From positions 1 through 15,222 of the forward strand of contig UQOB01000029.1 of assembly GCA_900542595.1 (NCBI GenBank): a stretch of DNA of 15,222 nucleotides. Reading direction: 5' to 3'. The number at the start of each line of letters is the position of its first letter. Within the stretch, counting starts at the first letter, position 1. A model generated the notes under the pieces. The model searched no databases, was not told where the DNA came from, and was given only the letters and a program-made list of their open reading frames with translations. This DNA comes from an uncultured Mollicutes bacterium (lineage in GTDB: Bacteria; Bacillota_I; Bacilli_A; RFN20; CAG-826). The position numbers were made by a program, and so were the translations under genes. Of this stretch, positions 1-8,822 are shown one piece after another.

Positions 1-2412
1 CGGACCGAATTCAGAGATCATCCGATCATAGTAATACGGGAGGAATTGACCGCTGTCGTCCCGGCTGAAGCCCATCGTAAGTTGGGTGAGGTCGTTGGTT
101 CCGAAGCTGAAGAATTCGGCTTCTTTCGCGATATCACCAGCTCTTAAGCAAGCTCTTGGGATTTCAATCATCGTACCGACGTGGTAGACGAGCTTATGTC
201 CTTCTTTGGCCATTTCTTCTTCGACCGCCGCTTTAACAATGGAAGCCGCGAAATGGAATTCCTTAAGTTCACCAGCGAGCGGGATCATGATTTCGGGTTC
301 GATATCGTGTCCGAGTTCTTTGCTGGCTTTTAAGGCCGCTTGAATGATAGCGGTGGCTTGCATCTTATAGATTTCCGGGTAAGCAACACAGAGACGGACG
401 CCCCGGAAGCCCATCATCGGGTTGGCTTGATGGAGTTGGTTGATTCTGTCTTTGACTTTTTCAACCGTCACATTAAGTTGCTTCGCAATCGCTTCAATCT
501 TCGCTTCTTCATGGATTTCCGGTAAGAATTCATGGAGCGGCGGATCTAATAAACGGATACAGACGTGGCTGTCGGGGTTGGCCATATACATCGCATAGAA
601 GTCGCCAACTTGGTACGGCCGGAGTCTTTCGAGAGCTTCGGTTCTTTGTTCGGTGCTATCGCTTAAGATCATCGCTCTCATGTTGAGAATTCTGTCATCG
701 GCGAAGAACATCCGTTCGGTCCGGCAAAGGCCGATACCTTCCGCGCCGAACTTTCTCGCATTTTCGGCATCGAGCGGGGTGTTGCAGTTTGCTCTGATCT
801 TGAGCCTACGATATTTGTCAGCCCAGCTCATAAGCCGTCCGAAGTCACCGCTTAAGTTCGCATCGACGAACTTGACGGTTCCTTCATAGACGCAACCGGT
901 GTTGCCATCGACACTGACAACATCGTTTTCGGTATAGACTTTGTCACCGATTGTTAAAGTCTTCTTTTCTTCATTGATGATGGCATCGGTGCAACCGACG
1001 GTGCAGCATTTGCCCATGGATCTCGCGACGACAGCCGCGTGGCTGGTCATACCGCCTCTCCAGGTGATGATGGCTTCCGCGTTGACCATCCCGATGATGT
1101 CTTCAGGGGAGGTTTCGGCTCTGGCTAAGACGACTTTGATCTTCTTATCGTGGAGTTCTTTCGCTTCTTCAGCGGTGAAGACGAGCCGGCCACTTCCCGC
1201 GCCCGGAGACGCCGGAAGACCCTTGAGGATCGGAGTGTGTTTCTTTAAATCTTCAGTATCGAAGGTCGGGTGGAGAAGGTCATTTAAGGCTTTCGGTTCA
1301 ACCCGTAAGCAAGCTTCTTTTTCATCGATTAAACCTTCATCGACTAAGTCGCAGGCGATCTTTAAAGCCGCTCTCGCAGTCCGTTTGCCGTTTCTGGTTT
1401 GTAAGAAATAGAGCTTACCTTTTTCAATGGTGTACTCCATGTCTTGCATATCTTTGAAGTAGTTTTCCATCCGTTTGATGGTTTCGATGAATTGTTCATA
1501 AACCTTCGGCATCCGGTTCTTAAGTTCATCGATGTGGAGAGGAGTTCTGACCCCCGCGACGACGTCTTCGCCTTGCGCGTTCGGTAAGAATTCCGCATAG
1601 ATCTTGTTTTCACCGGTGGAGGGGTTACGGGAGAAAGCGACACCAGTGCCGCAGTCTTCACCCATGTTACCGAAGACCATCGATTGAACGTTGACAGCGG
1701 TGCCCCATTCGTAGGGGATGCCATTCATTTGCCGATAGACGTTCGCTCTTTCGTTGTCCCAGCTCCGGAAGACGGCCGCGACCGCTTCTCTAAGTTGGCT
1801 ATAAGGATCAGTCGGGAAGTCTTCCCCGAAGACGCTCTTATAATAGGCTTTGTATTTATTGACCAAGTCTTTGAGTTCATCAGTGGTGACTTCGGTGTCG
1901 AGCTTATAGCCCTTGGAAGCCTTTAAATCATCGAGCATCCGGTCCATATCGGTTCTCGGATGGCCTTTAGCGATGTTGGTGAACATCAAGATGAACCGCC
2001 GATAGCTGTCATAAGCAAATCTGGGGTTGTTGGTCGCTTTGGCTAAAGCTTCGACCGTGGTGTCGTTGAGACCGAGGTTAAGGATGGTATCCATCATCCC
2101 CGGCATGGAGATACGAGCGCCGCTACGGACGGAAACCAATAAAGGCATTCCTGTGCCGCCGAATTCTTTGCCGACTTCTTTTTCAACCATGTGAATGTGT
2201 TTGACAATATCATCCCAGACATAATCCGGAATCTTCTTGCCGTTTTGATAATAAAGAGTGCAAGCAGCAGTGGTAATGGTGAAACCAGCCGGAATATTGA
2301 TACCAGCGGCCGTCATTTCTGCTAGACCTGCGCCCTTTCCTCCGAGAAGATCTTTGCCAAGGCGTGCCTTGTGCGCTTCTTCGAAGGAATAGACGTACTT
2401 CTTTTCTGCCAT
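1..2412 (-). CDS. ppdK: Pyruvate, phosphate dikinase, partial (C-terminus beyond window)
   Basis: Interconverts pyruvate + ATP + Pi with PEP + AMP + PPi in the cytosol; in anaerobes it often supports PPi-linked glycolysis or PEP synthesis. I translated the minus strand in one open frame of 804 codons. It begins MAEKKYVYSFEEA, with GGKGAGLAEM near residue 22 and SVRSGA in the N-terminal nucleotide-binding domain. The central phosphohistidine motif GGMTSHAAVVARSMG puts the catalytic His at residue 458 and the neighbouring regulatory-type Thr at 456. The PEP/pyruvate-binding barrel follows, with GFRGVRL and FFSFGTNDLTQ. The family is about 870-880 aa, so roughly 70 residues, including the expected catalytic Cys, lie to the left of position 1. 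The start is fixed by GGAGG at 2418-2422, 5 nt upstream. It is divergent from the sugar kinase gene. No frame disruption was seen. Confidence 0.97.
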   Translation of the reverse strand, partial: MAEKKYVYSFEEAHKARLGKDLLGGKGAGLAEMTAAGINIPAGFTITTAACTLYYQNGKKIPDYVWDDIVKHIHMVEKEVGKEFGGTGMPLLVSVRSGARISMPGMMDTILNLGLNDTTVEALAKATNNPRFAYDSYRRFILMFTNIAKGHPRTDMDRMLDDLKASKGYKLDTEVTTDELKDLVNKYKAYYKSVFGEDFPTDPYSQLREAVAAVFRSWDNERANVYRQMNGIPYEWGTAVNVQSMVFGNMGEDCGTGVAFSRNPSTGENKIYAEFLPNAQGEDVVAGVRTPLHIDELKNRMPKVYEQFIETIKRMENYFKDMQDMEYTIEKGKLYFLQTRNGKRTARAALKIACDLVDEGLIDEKEACLRVEPKALNDLLHPTFDTEDLKKHTPILKGLPASPGAGSGRLVFTAEEAKELHDKKIKVVLARAETSPEDIIGMVNAEAIITWRGGMTSHAAVVARSMGKCCTVGCTDAIINEEKKTLTIGDKVYTENDVVSVDGNTGCVYEGTVKFVDANLSGDFGRLMSWADKYRRLKIRANCNTPLDAENARKFGAEGIGLCRTERMFFADDRILNMRAMILSDSTEQRTEALERLRPYQVGDFYAMYMANPDSHVCIRLLDPPLHEFLPEIHEEAKIEAIAKQLNVTVEKVKDRINQLHQANPMMGFRGVRLCVAYPEIYKMQATAIIQAALKASKELGHDIEPEIMIPLAGELKEFHFAASIVKAAVEEEMAKEGHKLVYHVGTMIEIPRACLRAGDIAKEAEFFSFGTNDLTQLTMGFSRDDSGQFLPYYYDRMISEFGP

Positions 2413-2461
2413 GTTTTCCTCCAATAAAGTTACGTATGAGGGTAAAAAACCCACCTGTTAG

Positions 2462-2490
2462 ATAATATCACTCTTCGTTTATTCTTTGAA
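2462..2490 (-). promoter_or_regulatory. Putative sigma-A promoter for ppdK
   Basis: Read on the minus strand, TTCAAA (2485-2490) and TATTAT (2462-2467) are separated by 17 nt, which fits a housekeeping promoter with a weak -35. Predicted transcription would start near 2455, giving a leader of about 43 nt. A small inverted repeat (GGGT, five A, ACCC on the plus strand, 2440-2452) would lie at the very 5' end of that leader. This is prediction from sequence only. Confidence 0.5.
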
Positions 2491-2494
2491 TAAA
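2478..2494. repeat. Perfect 7-bp-arm palindrome over the ppdK -35
   Basis: TTTATTC and GAATAAA are exact inverted arms separated by TTT. The element is centred on the predicted -35 hexamer of ppdK, where a repressor or activator dimer could bind. No matching second copy was noticed elsewhere in the window, and AT-rich palindromes occur by chance, so an operator role is only an inference. Confidence 0.35.
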
Positions 2495-2545
2495 AAAGCA
2501 TGGCAAGATTTAAAAGCTAATCACATGTTTTTTCTTCTTTTGGGG

Positions 2546-2573
2546 TTTAAAACCGTGTTTTTCTTGTTAAAGT
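2546..2573 (+). promoter_or_regulatory. Possible promoter for the sugar kinase gene
   Basis: TTTAAA (2546-2551) and TAAAGT (2568-2573) are 16 nt apart, and a TG sits one base before the -10, as in extended -10 promoters. Both hexamers are only partial matches to consensus. An 11-nt palindrome (GGTTT A AAACC, 2544-2554) covers the -35. The gene is divergent from ppdK, so some promoter must lie in this 181-nt gap, but the exact site is uncertain. Confidence 0.3.
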
Positions 2574-2593
2574 TATAGGCACTAGGAGCATTT

Positions 2594-4168
2594 ATGGAAC
2601 CTTTATTCTTAACCATGGACTTCGGAACGCAGAGCGTGCGGGTCGGTCTTTTTAATAAAAAAGGCGAGGAAGTTGCCATGGAAAAAGAGAAATATAATCC
2701 CCCTTATTTCTCAACTTTACCGAACTATGCTGAACAAAATCCTGATGTTTATTTTGAATCATTCGCGAAAGCCGCTAAACGCTTAAAAGAAAAGCATGGA
2801 GAAGATTTTTCAAGGGTCGTTGGAGCTGGCCTTTCTTGCTTTAGAGATTCCTCCGTTCTTTTAGATAAAGACCGGAAAGTCGTGAGGCCTATAATCTTGT
2901 GGCTCGACCAACGGATGGCGGATTGCCGGAAACCCTTGCCTCTTCTTTCCAGAATCGCTTTTAAGATTGTGGGAATGAAGAACACCGTCATTTTCAACCG
3001 TAAAAGATCAATGGCCAACTGGATCAAAGAAAATGAACCAGAAAATTGGGCGAAAGTTGATAAATTTATCGCAATATCGACGTATATCACGTATCTTTTA
3101 ACCGGAAATTTAGTTGACTGCGCTTCCAATTACGGTGGCCATTACCCGATTAATTTTAAGAAACGGCAATGGTATAAGAACCCGATGAAGCACTTAAAAG
3201 GGCAGATTTTCGGGATTGAAAAACGAATGCTCTGTGACCTTGTAAAAGAGGGAAGTGTCTTAGGAACTATCAGTAAAGAAGCCAGCGAAAAAACCGGCTT
3301 ACCGGAAGGTTTAAAGCTGTACGCTTGTGGAAGCGATAAGAGCTGTGAAACTTTAGGCTTGGGAGTGTTGAATGATAGGGTAGCCGCGATAAGCTACGGC
3401 ACCGCATCTACAGTCGAAACCACGAGAAAACGTTACACCGAATCGGAACCCTTCTTGCCTGGTTACGCCTCATGTTTACCGGAATATTACAACATGGATA
3501 TCCAGGTTTATCGTGGTTATTGGATGATTAACTGGTTCATCAATGAATTCGGCGGTAAAGCCAATGGTGTCGGGGTGACCGATGTGTCCGCGGATATCTT
3601 TGATAAAAAGTTAAGCCAAGTCCCGCCGGGTTGCGATGGCTTAGTCCTGCAACCTTACTGGGGACCATCCCTTTCTCGTCCTCTAGCGAAAGGGGCGATT
3701 ATCGGTTTCAGCGATAGCATTACCCAAGAACACTTCTACCGGGCGATTATCGAAGGTATCGCGTACGCTCTTCGGGAAGGCTTAGAACATTTTGAAAAGA
3801 AAATTAAGCATGGTATTTATAACCTTAGAATCTCCGGTGGAGGTTCGAGCAGCGAAGAAATTTGCCAGATTACCGCTGATATTTTTGATAGACCTGTCCA
3901 AAAAGTTCAGACTTCCGAAACCTCATCTTTAGGAGCCGCTATCGCGGGTTTCTTAGCCTGCGGAGAATTTAAAACGCCCGAAGAAGCGGTGGAAGCGATG
4001 GTCCACCCGGGGAAGGTGTTTACCCCCAATAAAGAGGTCAGCGAAAAGTATCACTATTTATACAAACACGCTTACCTTGAACTCTACCCACGGTTGAAGG
4101 GAATTTATTCCAACATCAAACGTTTCAACGTCAACGAAGAAAAGGAACGGTGGAAGAAACAAAAGTAG
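2594..4168 (+). CDS. FGGY-family carbohydrate kinase (xylulokinase-like)
   Basis: Predicted cytosolic kinase that transfers phosphate from ATP to a sugar or polyol; the substrate cannot be named from sequence. The 524 aa match the usual 490-530 aa of the family. The N-terminal phosphate-loop motif MDFGTQSVRVGLF is at residues 8-20, followed by RPIILWLDQR near 98-107. The likely catalytic base Asp248 sits in CGSDKSCETLGLG. The adenosine region begins SYGTAST (268), and the C-terminal ISGGGSSSE (from 413) precedes a DIFDRPVQ segment, all in the order expected of the two actin-like halves. The start is supported by AGGAG at 2584-2588, 5 nt upstream. The charged tail after about residue 500 is not obviously conserved. 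The gene is divergent from ppdK and 40 nt upstream of the flavodoxin gene. Xylulokinase, gluconokinase or another FGGY activity is possible. Confidence 0.88.
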   Translation: MEPLFLTMDFGTQSVRVGLFNKKGEEVAMEKEKYNPPYFSTLPNYAEQNPDVYFESFAKAAKRLKEKHGEDFSRVVGAGLSCFRDSSVLLDKDRKVVRPIILWLDQRMADCRKPLPLLSRIAFKIVGMKNTVIFNRKRSMANWIKENEPENWAKVDKFIAISTYITYLLTGNLVDCASNYGGHYPINFKKRQWYKNPMKHLKGQIFGIEKRMLCDLVKEGSVLGTISKEASEKTGLPEGLKLYACGSDKSCETLGLGVLNDRVAAISYGTASTVETTRKRYTESEPFLPGYASCLPEYYNMDIQVYRGYWMINWFINEFGGKANGVGVTDVSADIFDKKLSQVPPGCDGLVLQPYWGPSLSRPLAKGAIIGFSDSITQEHFYRAIIEGIAYALREGLEHFEKKIKHGIYNLRISGGGSSSEEICQITADIFDRPVQKVQTSETSSLGAAIAGFLACGEFKTPEEAVEAMVHPGKVFTPNKEVSEKYHYLYKHAYLELYPRLKGIYSNIKRFNVNEEKERWKKQK

Positions 4169-4208
4169 AGGACAACCCTTATAGGGTTTGTGATAAGATA
4201 CAAAGGCT

Positions 4209-4760
4209 ATGAAGAACTTAGTTTTATATCAATCCAAAACCGGCAATACCAAAAAATATGCGGAAGATATCGCAAAAGCCATCAACGCGGATATTTATCC
4301 TCTCAAAAGATTCCGGATTAAAAAGGTCAGAAATTATGACAACATCATTTTCGGTGGCTGGGTCATGGGTGGTAACATCCAAGGGCTCAACAAATTTTTA
4401 GCCGATTATGAGTTGTACATGAAAGACAAAAATGTCATCGTTTTCAGTGTTGGGATGAGTTATCCCAATCAACAAGGAAGAGAAGAACTCATCAGTCAAA
4501 ATCTCTTAGATTTATATCACGTTCGGTTCTATCAATTCCGGGGTTCTTTCGACATCAATAAGTTGAAATTCCCCTATAGTTGGGCGATGAAACGGTCGAT
4601 TGGCATGATGGCTAATGACCCCGAACAAGCCGCTAATTATGAACAGCTCCAAAAGATTTATGACCATCCGATTGAATTCTATGACCAAGCCAAAGTCGAT
4701 AAGGTCATTTCGGTGATTAAGAGCCTAGAAGCGCAAGAGAATAAGGCGAGCGAAGCATGA
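4209..4760 (+). CDS. Flavodoxin-domain protein
   Basis: Predicted FMN-binding electron carrier or flavodoxin-type oxidoreductase of 183 aa. It opens directly with beta-strand 1 and the FMN phosphate loop: MKNLVLYQSKTGNT, with SKTGNT at residues 9-14, the classic T/S-x-TGNT pattern. A second strand and loop follow (NIIFGGWVMGGNIQGLNKFL), resembling the flavodoxin domains of HemG/MioC-like and flavodoxin_5-type proteins. The extra C-terminal 60 residues (about 120-183) have no motif I recognise. The start leaves no room for an N-terminal extension before the fold. There is no convincing Shine-Dalgarno, only AAAGG ending 2 nt before the ATG. It overlaps pth by 4 nt, implying translational coupling. 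Its redox partner is unknown. Confidence 0.8.
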   Translation: MKNLVLYQSKTGNTKKYAEDIAKAINADIYPLKRFRIKKVRNYDNIIFGGWVMGGNIQGLNKFLADYELYMKDKNVIVFSVGMSYPNQQGREELISQNLLDLYHVRFYQFRGSFDINKLKFPYSWAMKRSIGMMANDPEQAANYEQLQKIYDHPIEFYDQAKVDKVISVIKSLEAQENKASEA

Positions 4761-5335
4761 AACTGATTGTCGGGCTTGGGAATCCAGGCCGAGAATATGA
4801 AGAAACCCGTCACAATGCCGGGTTTCAAGTCCTCGATTTATTCGCGGACCGCTTTGGTTTAACCTTCGATAAAGAAGGCTTTAAAAGCGTTTATATAAAA
4901 ATTAATCGGCTTTTTGACGAGGATAATGTAATTTTACTAAAACCTCAAACCTACATGAATAATAGCGGGGAAGCGGTTGGAGAATTCAGCCGTTACTTTA
5001 AAATTCCGGTCGAAGATATCCTCGTCGTCTATGACGAAATGAGTTTAGCTCCCGGGATGTTTAGATTAAAACCGGGCGGTTCTTCCGCTGGCCATAAAGG
5101 TATCCAAAGCATTATCAACCACTTAGGGACCGATAAGATTAAGAGGCTGAAAGTGGGAATCGGGGAACCCGCGAAAGGGGAAGCGGTCGACTTTGTGTTA
5201 GGAAAACCTAAAGGCGACGAAAAAGAACGTTTCCAAAAAGCGATTGAAACATCGGTCGAGATCTTGATTGATTATTTAAAAGACGGCTTCGAAGCAGCGA
5301 TGAATAAATTTAATCAAAAAGGAAAGGAGAACTAA
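4757..5335 (+). CDS. pth: Peptidyl-tRNA hydrolase
   Basis: Cleaves the ester bond of peptidyl-tRNAs that drop off ribosomes, recycling tRNA; essential in most bacteria. The 192 aa are the normal size. The signature VGLGNPGREYEETRHNAGF starts at residue 5, with the catalytic-type His at 19 and Asn at 9. KPQTYMNNSG (62-71) supplies the substrate-binding Asn, and Asp93 in VYDEMSLAPG matches the conserved Asp of the E. coli enzyme. The GGSSAGHKGIQSI block follows. The ATG overlaps the TGA of the flavodoxin gene (ATGA), and AAGG at 4743-4746 may serve as ribosome binding site. The strong AAAGGAG near its 3' end belongs to the next gene, mfd. The pth-mfd pairing is conserved in Bacillota. Confidence 0.97.
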   Translation: MKLIVGLGNPGREYEETRHNAGFQVLDLFADRFGLTFDKEGFKSVYIKINRLFDEDNVILLKPQTYMNNSGEAVGEFSRYFKIPVEDILVVYDEMSLAPGMFRLKPGGSSAGHKGIQSIINHLGTDKIKRLKVGIGEPAKGEAVDFVLGKPKGDEKERFQKAIETSVEILIDYLKDGFEAAMNKFNQKGKEN

Positions 5336-5337
5336 GC

Positions 5338-7275
5338 ACGTTACTGACCGATCTTCTTGATACTGAACAACTGCAAGATAAGATTAAGTCTTCCAAGAAG
5401 AGCTTAATCCTCAATAGTCCGATTGCAGCTGCTTTCTTTTATCTTGTTCTCTTTAAGAAGAATCCGGGCAAGTATACCTTAGTTCTTGAAAACCAATATA
5501 GCGCTCAACGGGTCTATGAGTTTCTTTTATCTTTTTTAACGGAAGATGAAGTGATTTTTTATCCCGCTGATGAATTGCTTAAAGCGGAAACCATTGCTTC
5601 TTCGCAAGAATTGGTCTCGCAACGTCTCTATGCCTTAGGAAAATTAATTGAAGATAAACCGAGAATTTTAGTCACTCATCCGAGCGCCCTTCTCCGTTAT
5701 TTACCCGCTCCTGAAACCTTTAAAGATGCCATCATCCATTTAAAACCCGGTGACCACATCACTTTAGAAGAGATGAAGGCCAAATTAACGAGATTAGGTT
5801 ATAAGAGAGTTAACAAAATTGATCAGTCTCTCCAGTTCGCTATCCGGGGTGACATCGTCGATATCTTCAGCGTCAATGAAACCAATCCCATTCGGATTGA
5901 GTTCTTTGATGATGAAGTAGAATCAATCAGAAACTTTAAGATTGAAACTCAAAGCTCCTTTGAAAAACGAGATGAGGTTTTAATTCTTCCCGCCGATGAA
6001 ATTGTCTTAACGCCGGAGCAAGAAAATAACTTATTAATTGAAGCTCAAAACGCAATATCTCAGCAAAAGTCCTATCTTTTGGAAGATAAACAGGAAATTT
6101 TGGAAAGCACAGTCCTTAACGATATCAGCGATATTCTCGATTATAATTTTAAACCGATCTCTTATAAGTACCTCTCTTTCATTGAAAAAGAACCTTATAA
6201 CGTCCTTTCCTACTTTCCACATTCTTTAACCTTAGTTGTGGGCAAAACTGCCTTCTATAACAACTGCCAACACCTCTTTGAAGAAGCGGAACTTTATTAT
6301 TTAGAACTTTTTAAACAAGGCCTCCTTTTAAGAGGCCTGCATCAATATTTAGACCCGGATGAAGCTTTGGGCAGCACTTCTAAAGTCATCTATTCTGAAC
6401 CTTTCTTCATCAGTGAAAGCGACGAACAATTCACTGTCCAAGATATCAACATCATGGCGACCGGGATGGCCAGTTTAAAGCCTACTCTCGAGAGCTATTT
6501 ATCAACGGAAAACAAGGTAGTGCTTGCCCTCTTTGATAAGCACCAAAAAGAAATCGTTATTAATTTTCTTAAAGAGAACAACCTGAGTTATGAGGAAGTT
6601 TCAGGTCTCACTTTACCGGAGGGAAAATTAGGGATTACCGACCTCAATATGACGGAAGGTTTCTCTTTACCAAGCTTAAAAATTACCTATTTAACGCCAA
6701 AAGAATTGTTCGGCCGAAGAAAACAAAATTCCCGCTTCTCGGCGAGGTTTAAGAACGCCACAATTTTAAGAAGTTACGAAGAATTAAATCCTGGGGATTA
6801 CGTCGTCCATGAATATAAAGGCATCGGGCAATTTTTAACGATTACGACGTTAAACACTAATGGAATCAATCGGGATTATTTAAAGTTGCTCTATAAAAAC
6901 AATGAGATTCTCTATGTTCCCTTAGAACAATTTAGATTAGTTAGAAAATATGCCGGGAGAGAAGGAGCGGCCCCCAGGCTATCCAGTTTATCCACGAACG
7001 GATGGACGAAAACCAAACAAAAGATTCAAGAGAAGATCGACGATTTAGCGGACAGGTTGCTCGCTCTTTACCGTGACCGCTTACATCGGCCGGGTTTCGC
7101 TTTCCCAAAAGACGATGAACTACAAAAAGAATTTGAAGCCTCTTTCCCATACCTCTTAACCGATGACCAAGAAAATGCTTTGAATGATATTAAGAAAGAT
7201 ATGGAAGAGCCGTACGCGATGGACAGGCTCCTCTGCGGGGATGTCGGGTTTTGGAAAAACGGAAGTGGCCTTTGA
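5338..7275 (+). pseudogene. mfd: Transcription-repair coupling factor Mfd, N-terminal part (odd start, frameshifted)
   Basis: Mfd is an ATP-driven translocase that removes stalled RNA polymerase from damaged DNA and recruits UvrA. This frame encodes the UvrB-like N-terminal module, including the segment ADELLKAETIASSQELVSQR around residue 77 and the FDDEVESIR block. It continues with the RNA-polymerase-interacting domain (GDYVVHEYKGIGQF... LYVPLEQFRLVRKY) and enters the helicase at GDVGF. Homology-like sequence reaches back to 5338, but no ATG, GTG or TTG occurs in frame between the upstream TAA (5311) and GTG 5551. The best start is ACG at 5338, 8 nt after AAAGGAG (5323-5329); CTG 5344 is the alternative. 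A GTG 5551 start would delete about 71 residues of domain 1. An extra T at 7249-7252 shifts the frame and ends it at 7275 with 8 foreign residues. With the shift repaired, 5338-8809 gives 1156 aa, close to the 1177 of Bacillus. It is either a recent pseudogene or sequence error. Confidence 0.85.
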
Positions 7276-8809
7276 AGCGGCTTTTAAAGCCTTAGAAGCT
7301 GGGAAACAAGTTTGTTTACTTTGCCCAACGACTCTTCTTGCTAAACAGCATTACGAAGTTGCCTTAGAACGGTTCAATGGTTACGGCATTAATATTGCTC
7401 TCTTCACCAGATTAGTTAAACCTTCCCTCTTAAAAGAACAACTGGAAGAGCTCAAAGAAGGGAAAATCCATTTCGCGATTGGAACCCACAAACTTTTAGG
7501 TAAGAAAGTGGCGTTTAAAGACCTCGGTTTATTGATTGTCGACGAAGAGCAAAGATTTGGAGTTGAGCAGAAAGAAACAATCAAAGAAATTAAACGGGAC
7601 GTCGATGTACTAACTTTATCAGCGACTCCGATTCCAAGAACCCTCCAGATGTCCTTAGTCGGCTTAAGAGGCTTATCCGAAATCAATACCGCTCCCCAAG
7701 GAAGAATGCCGATTCAAACTTATGTTACTCCCTATAAAGAAAGCGTGGTTGAAGAATTGATTGGCCGAGAAGTTAAAAGAGGCGGACAAGTCTATTACAT
7801 TCATAACCGCATCGACTCCATTTACGGTGTAGCGGAACGTTTGGAACGTCATCTCCCTAATATAAAAGTAGGGGTGGTCCATGGTCAGATGGAAAAAGAA
7901 GATATGGAACAAGTGATGGAAAGTTTCTATGATGGTGATATCAATGTCTTAGTGGCTACTTCCATCATTGAAAACGGTATCGATGTGCCGAACGCTAATA
8001 TGTTGATCGTGGAAAATGCTGATCGCTTCGGACTTTCTCAACTTTACCAAATCAAAGGTCGAGTTGGTCGGTCTGATAAAATCGCCTATGCCTATTTAAC
8101 GTATAATCCCAATAAACGGATGGAAGAAGATGCAGTAAAACGTCTTAAAGCTATCCAAGAATTCGCCCAGCTTGGAAGCGGTTATAAGATTGCTCAAAGA
8201 GACTTAATGATCAGAGGGGCCGGGGATATTTTAGGGCCGGAACAAGCCGGTTTTATCGATACCGTCGGCCTTGATTTATACCTCAAGATGCTGAGGGAAG
8301 CCATGGATGAACGGCAAGGAAAGAGCGAAGCCAAACCCATCCGAAGAAATCCGATGCTCGCCCTCAACGCTTATATCCCGGAAGACTACGCTATACATAG
8401 CGACAAAATTGAGATGTACCAAGAAATTGAAAACATCGAGAATGAAAAAAAGTTCGATGAATATGTTTCCCACGTCAAGGATTTAAATGGTCCGCTTCCC
8501 ACCCCGTTTAAGTTATTGATTCAAAAGAAGAAAATTGACTTACTTTTAGAGAACGAAGAATTCGGTAGCATCACCGATTACCAGACCTTCATCGTCCTCT
8601 ATCTTTCCGAGAAATTTAATTCTGTTAAATCGGCTGGAATTGTCCTCGCGGAAGCTCTTGGAAAGTACCTCAAAAAGATCAAAGCGGGCTATGACGGAAA
8701 ACAGCTTCGGCTTCAAATTGAAAAGAGCAACGATTGGGTCGACCAATTAGAGGACATCATCCGAAAGATTCACAATACATATCTCGCGCACGTGAATAGT
8801 AATTTGTGA
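7184..8809 (+). pseudogene. mfd: Mfd, C-terminal part (helicase/translocase and TRCF domain)
   Basis: Continuation of mfd in the +1 frame. True homology begins at about 7250 (FGKTEVAFEAAF); the roughly 22 residues before that, read from the ATG at 7184, are out of frame and not Mfd-like, so this is not a natural independent start. The superfamily-2 helicase motifs are intact after the break: CPTTLLAKQHY (motif Ia), GTHKLLGKKV, the DEEQ box at 7541-7552, LSATPIPRTLQMSL (motif III), NVLVATSIIENGIDVPN (motif V) and QIKGRVGRSD (motif VI). These are followed by RDLMIRGAGDILGPEQAGFI and the C-terminal TRCF domain (from about 8340) with AYIPEDYA. No further stop or shift is present down to TGA 8809. 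Alone this part would lack the Walker A glycine-rich start and could not act as an ATPase. Confidence 0.85.
7249..7252 (+). other. mfd: Frameshift site (extra T) inside Mfd Walker A
   Basis: The bases read GGG TTTT GGA AAA ACG. Removing one T restores GDVGFGKTEV, the canonical Mfd Walker A motif, and joins the two reading frames exactly. As written the upstream frame reads GFWKNGSGL then stop. A +1 slip of the Phe codon from TTT to the overlapping TTT would also restore the frame, but no stop or rare-codon stall follows the site. A homopolymer error or a real indel is more likely. Confidence 0.9.
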
Positions 8810-8822
8810 TAGACTTTTATTG

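Noticed and set aside
941..1411. Plus-strand open frame of 156 codons opposite ppdK
   Set aside because: It lies entirely antisense to a well-conserved part of ppdK, including the phosphohistidine motif, and its protein has no recognisable composition or motif.
4174..4188. AACCCT-TAT-AGGGTT inverted repeat after the sugar kinase as a terminator
   Set aside because: The stem is only 6 bp and is not followed by a T-run; the downstream bases look more like a -10 element for the flavodoxin gene.
4757..4760. UGA read as Trp (mollicute code 4)
   Set aside because: Reading through the TGA stops of the flavodoxin, mfd and tilS genes gives no sensible extension, and TGA is used in the classic ATGA overlap; Trp positions use TGG.
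7237..7275. Programmed +1 frameshifting as the explanation for mfd
   Set aside because: TTT-T allows tRNA slippage, but no in-frame stop, rare codon or stimulatory hairpin follows, and no Mfd is known to me to use recoding. Kept only as an alternative.
8820..8822. TTG at 8820 as the start of the S4 protein
   Set aside because: The adjacent ATG at 8823 gives the usual family N-terminus MRLDKFL; the TTG would add one unneeded Met.
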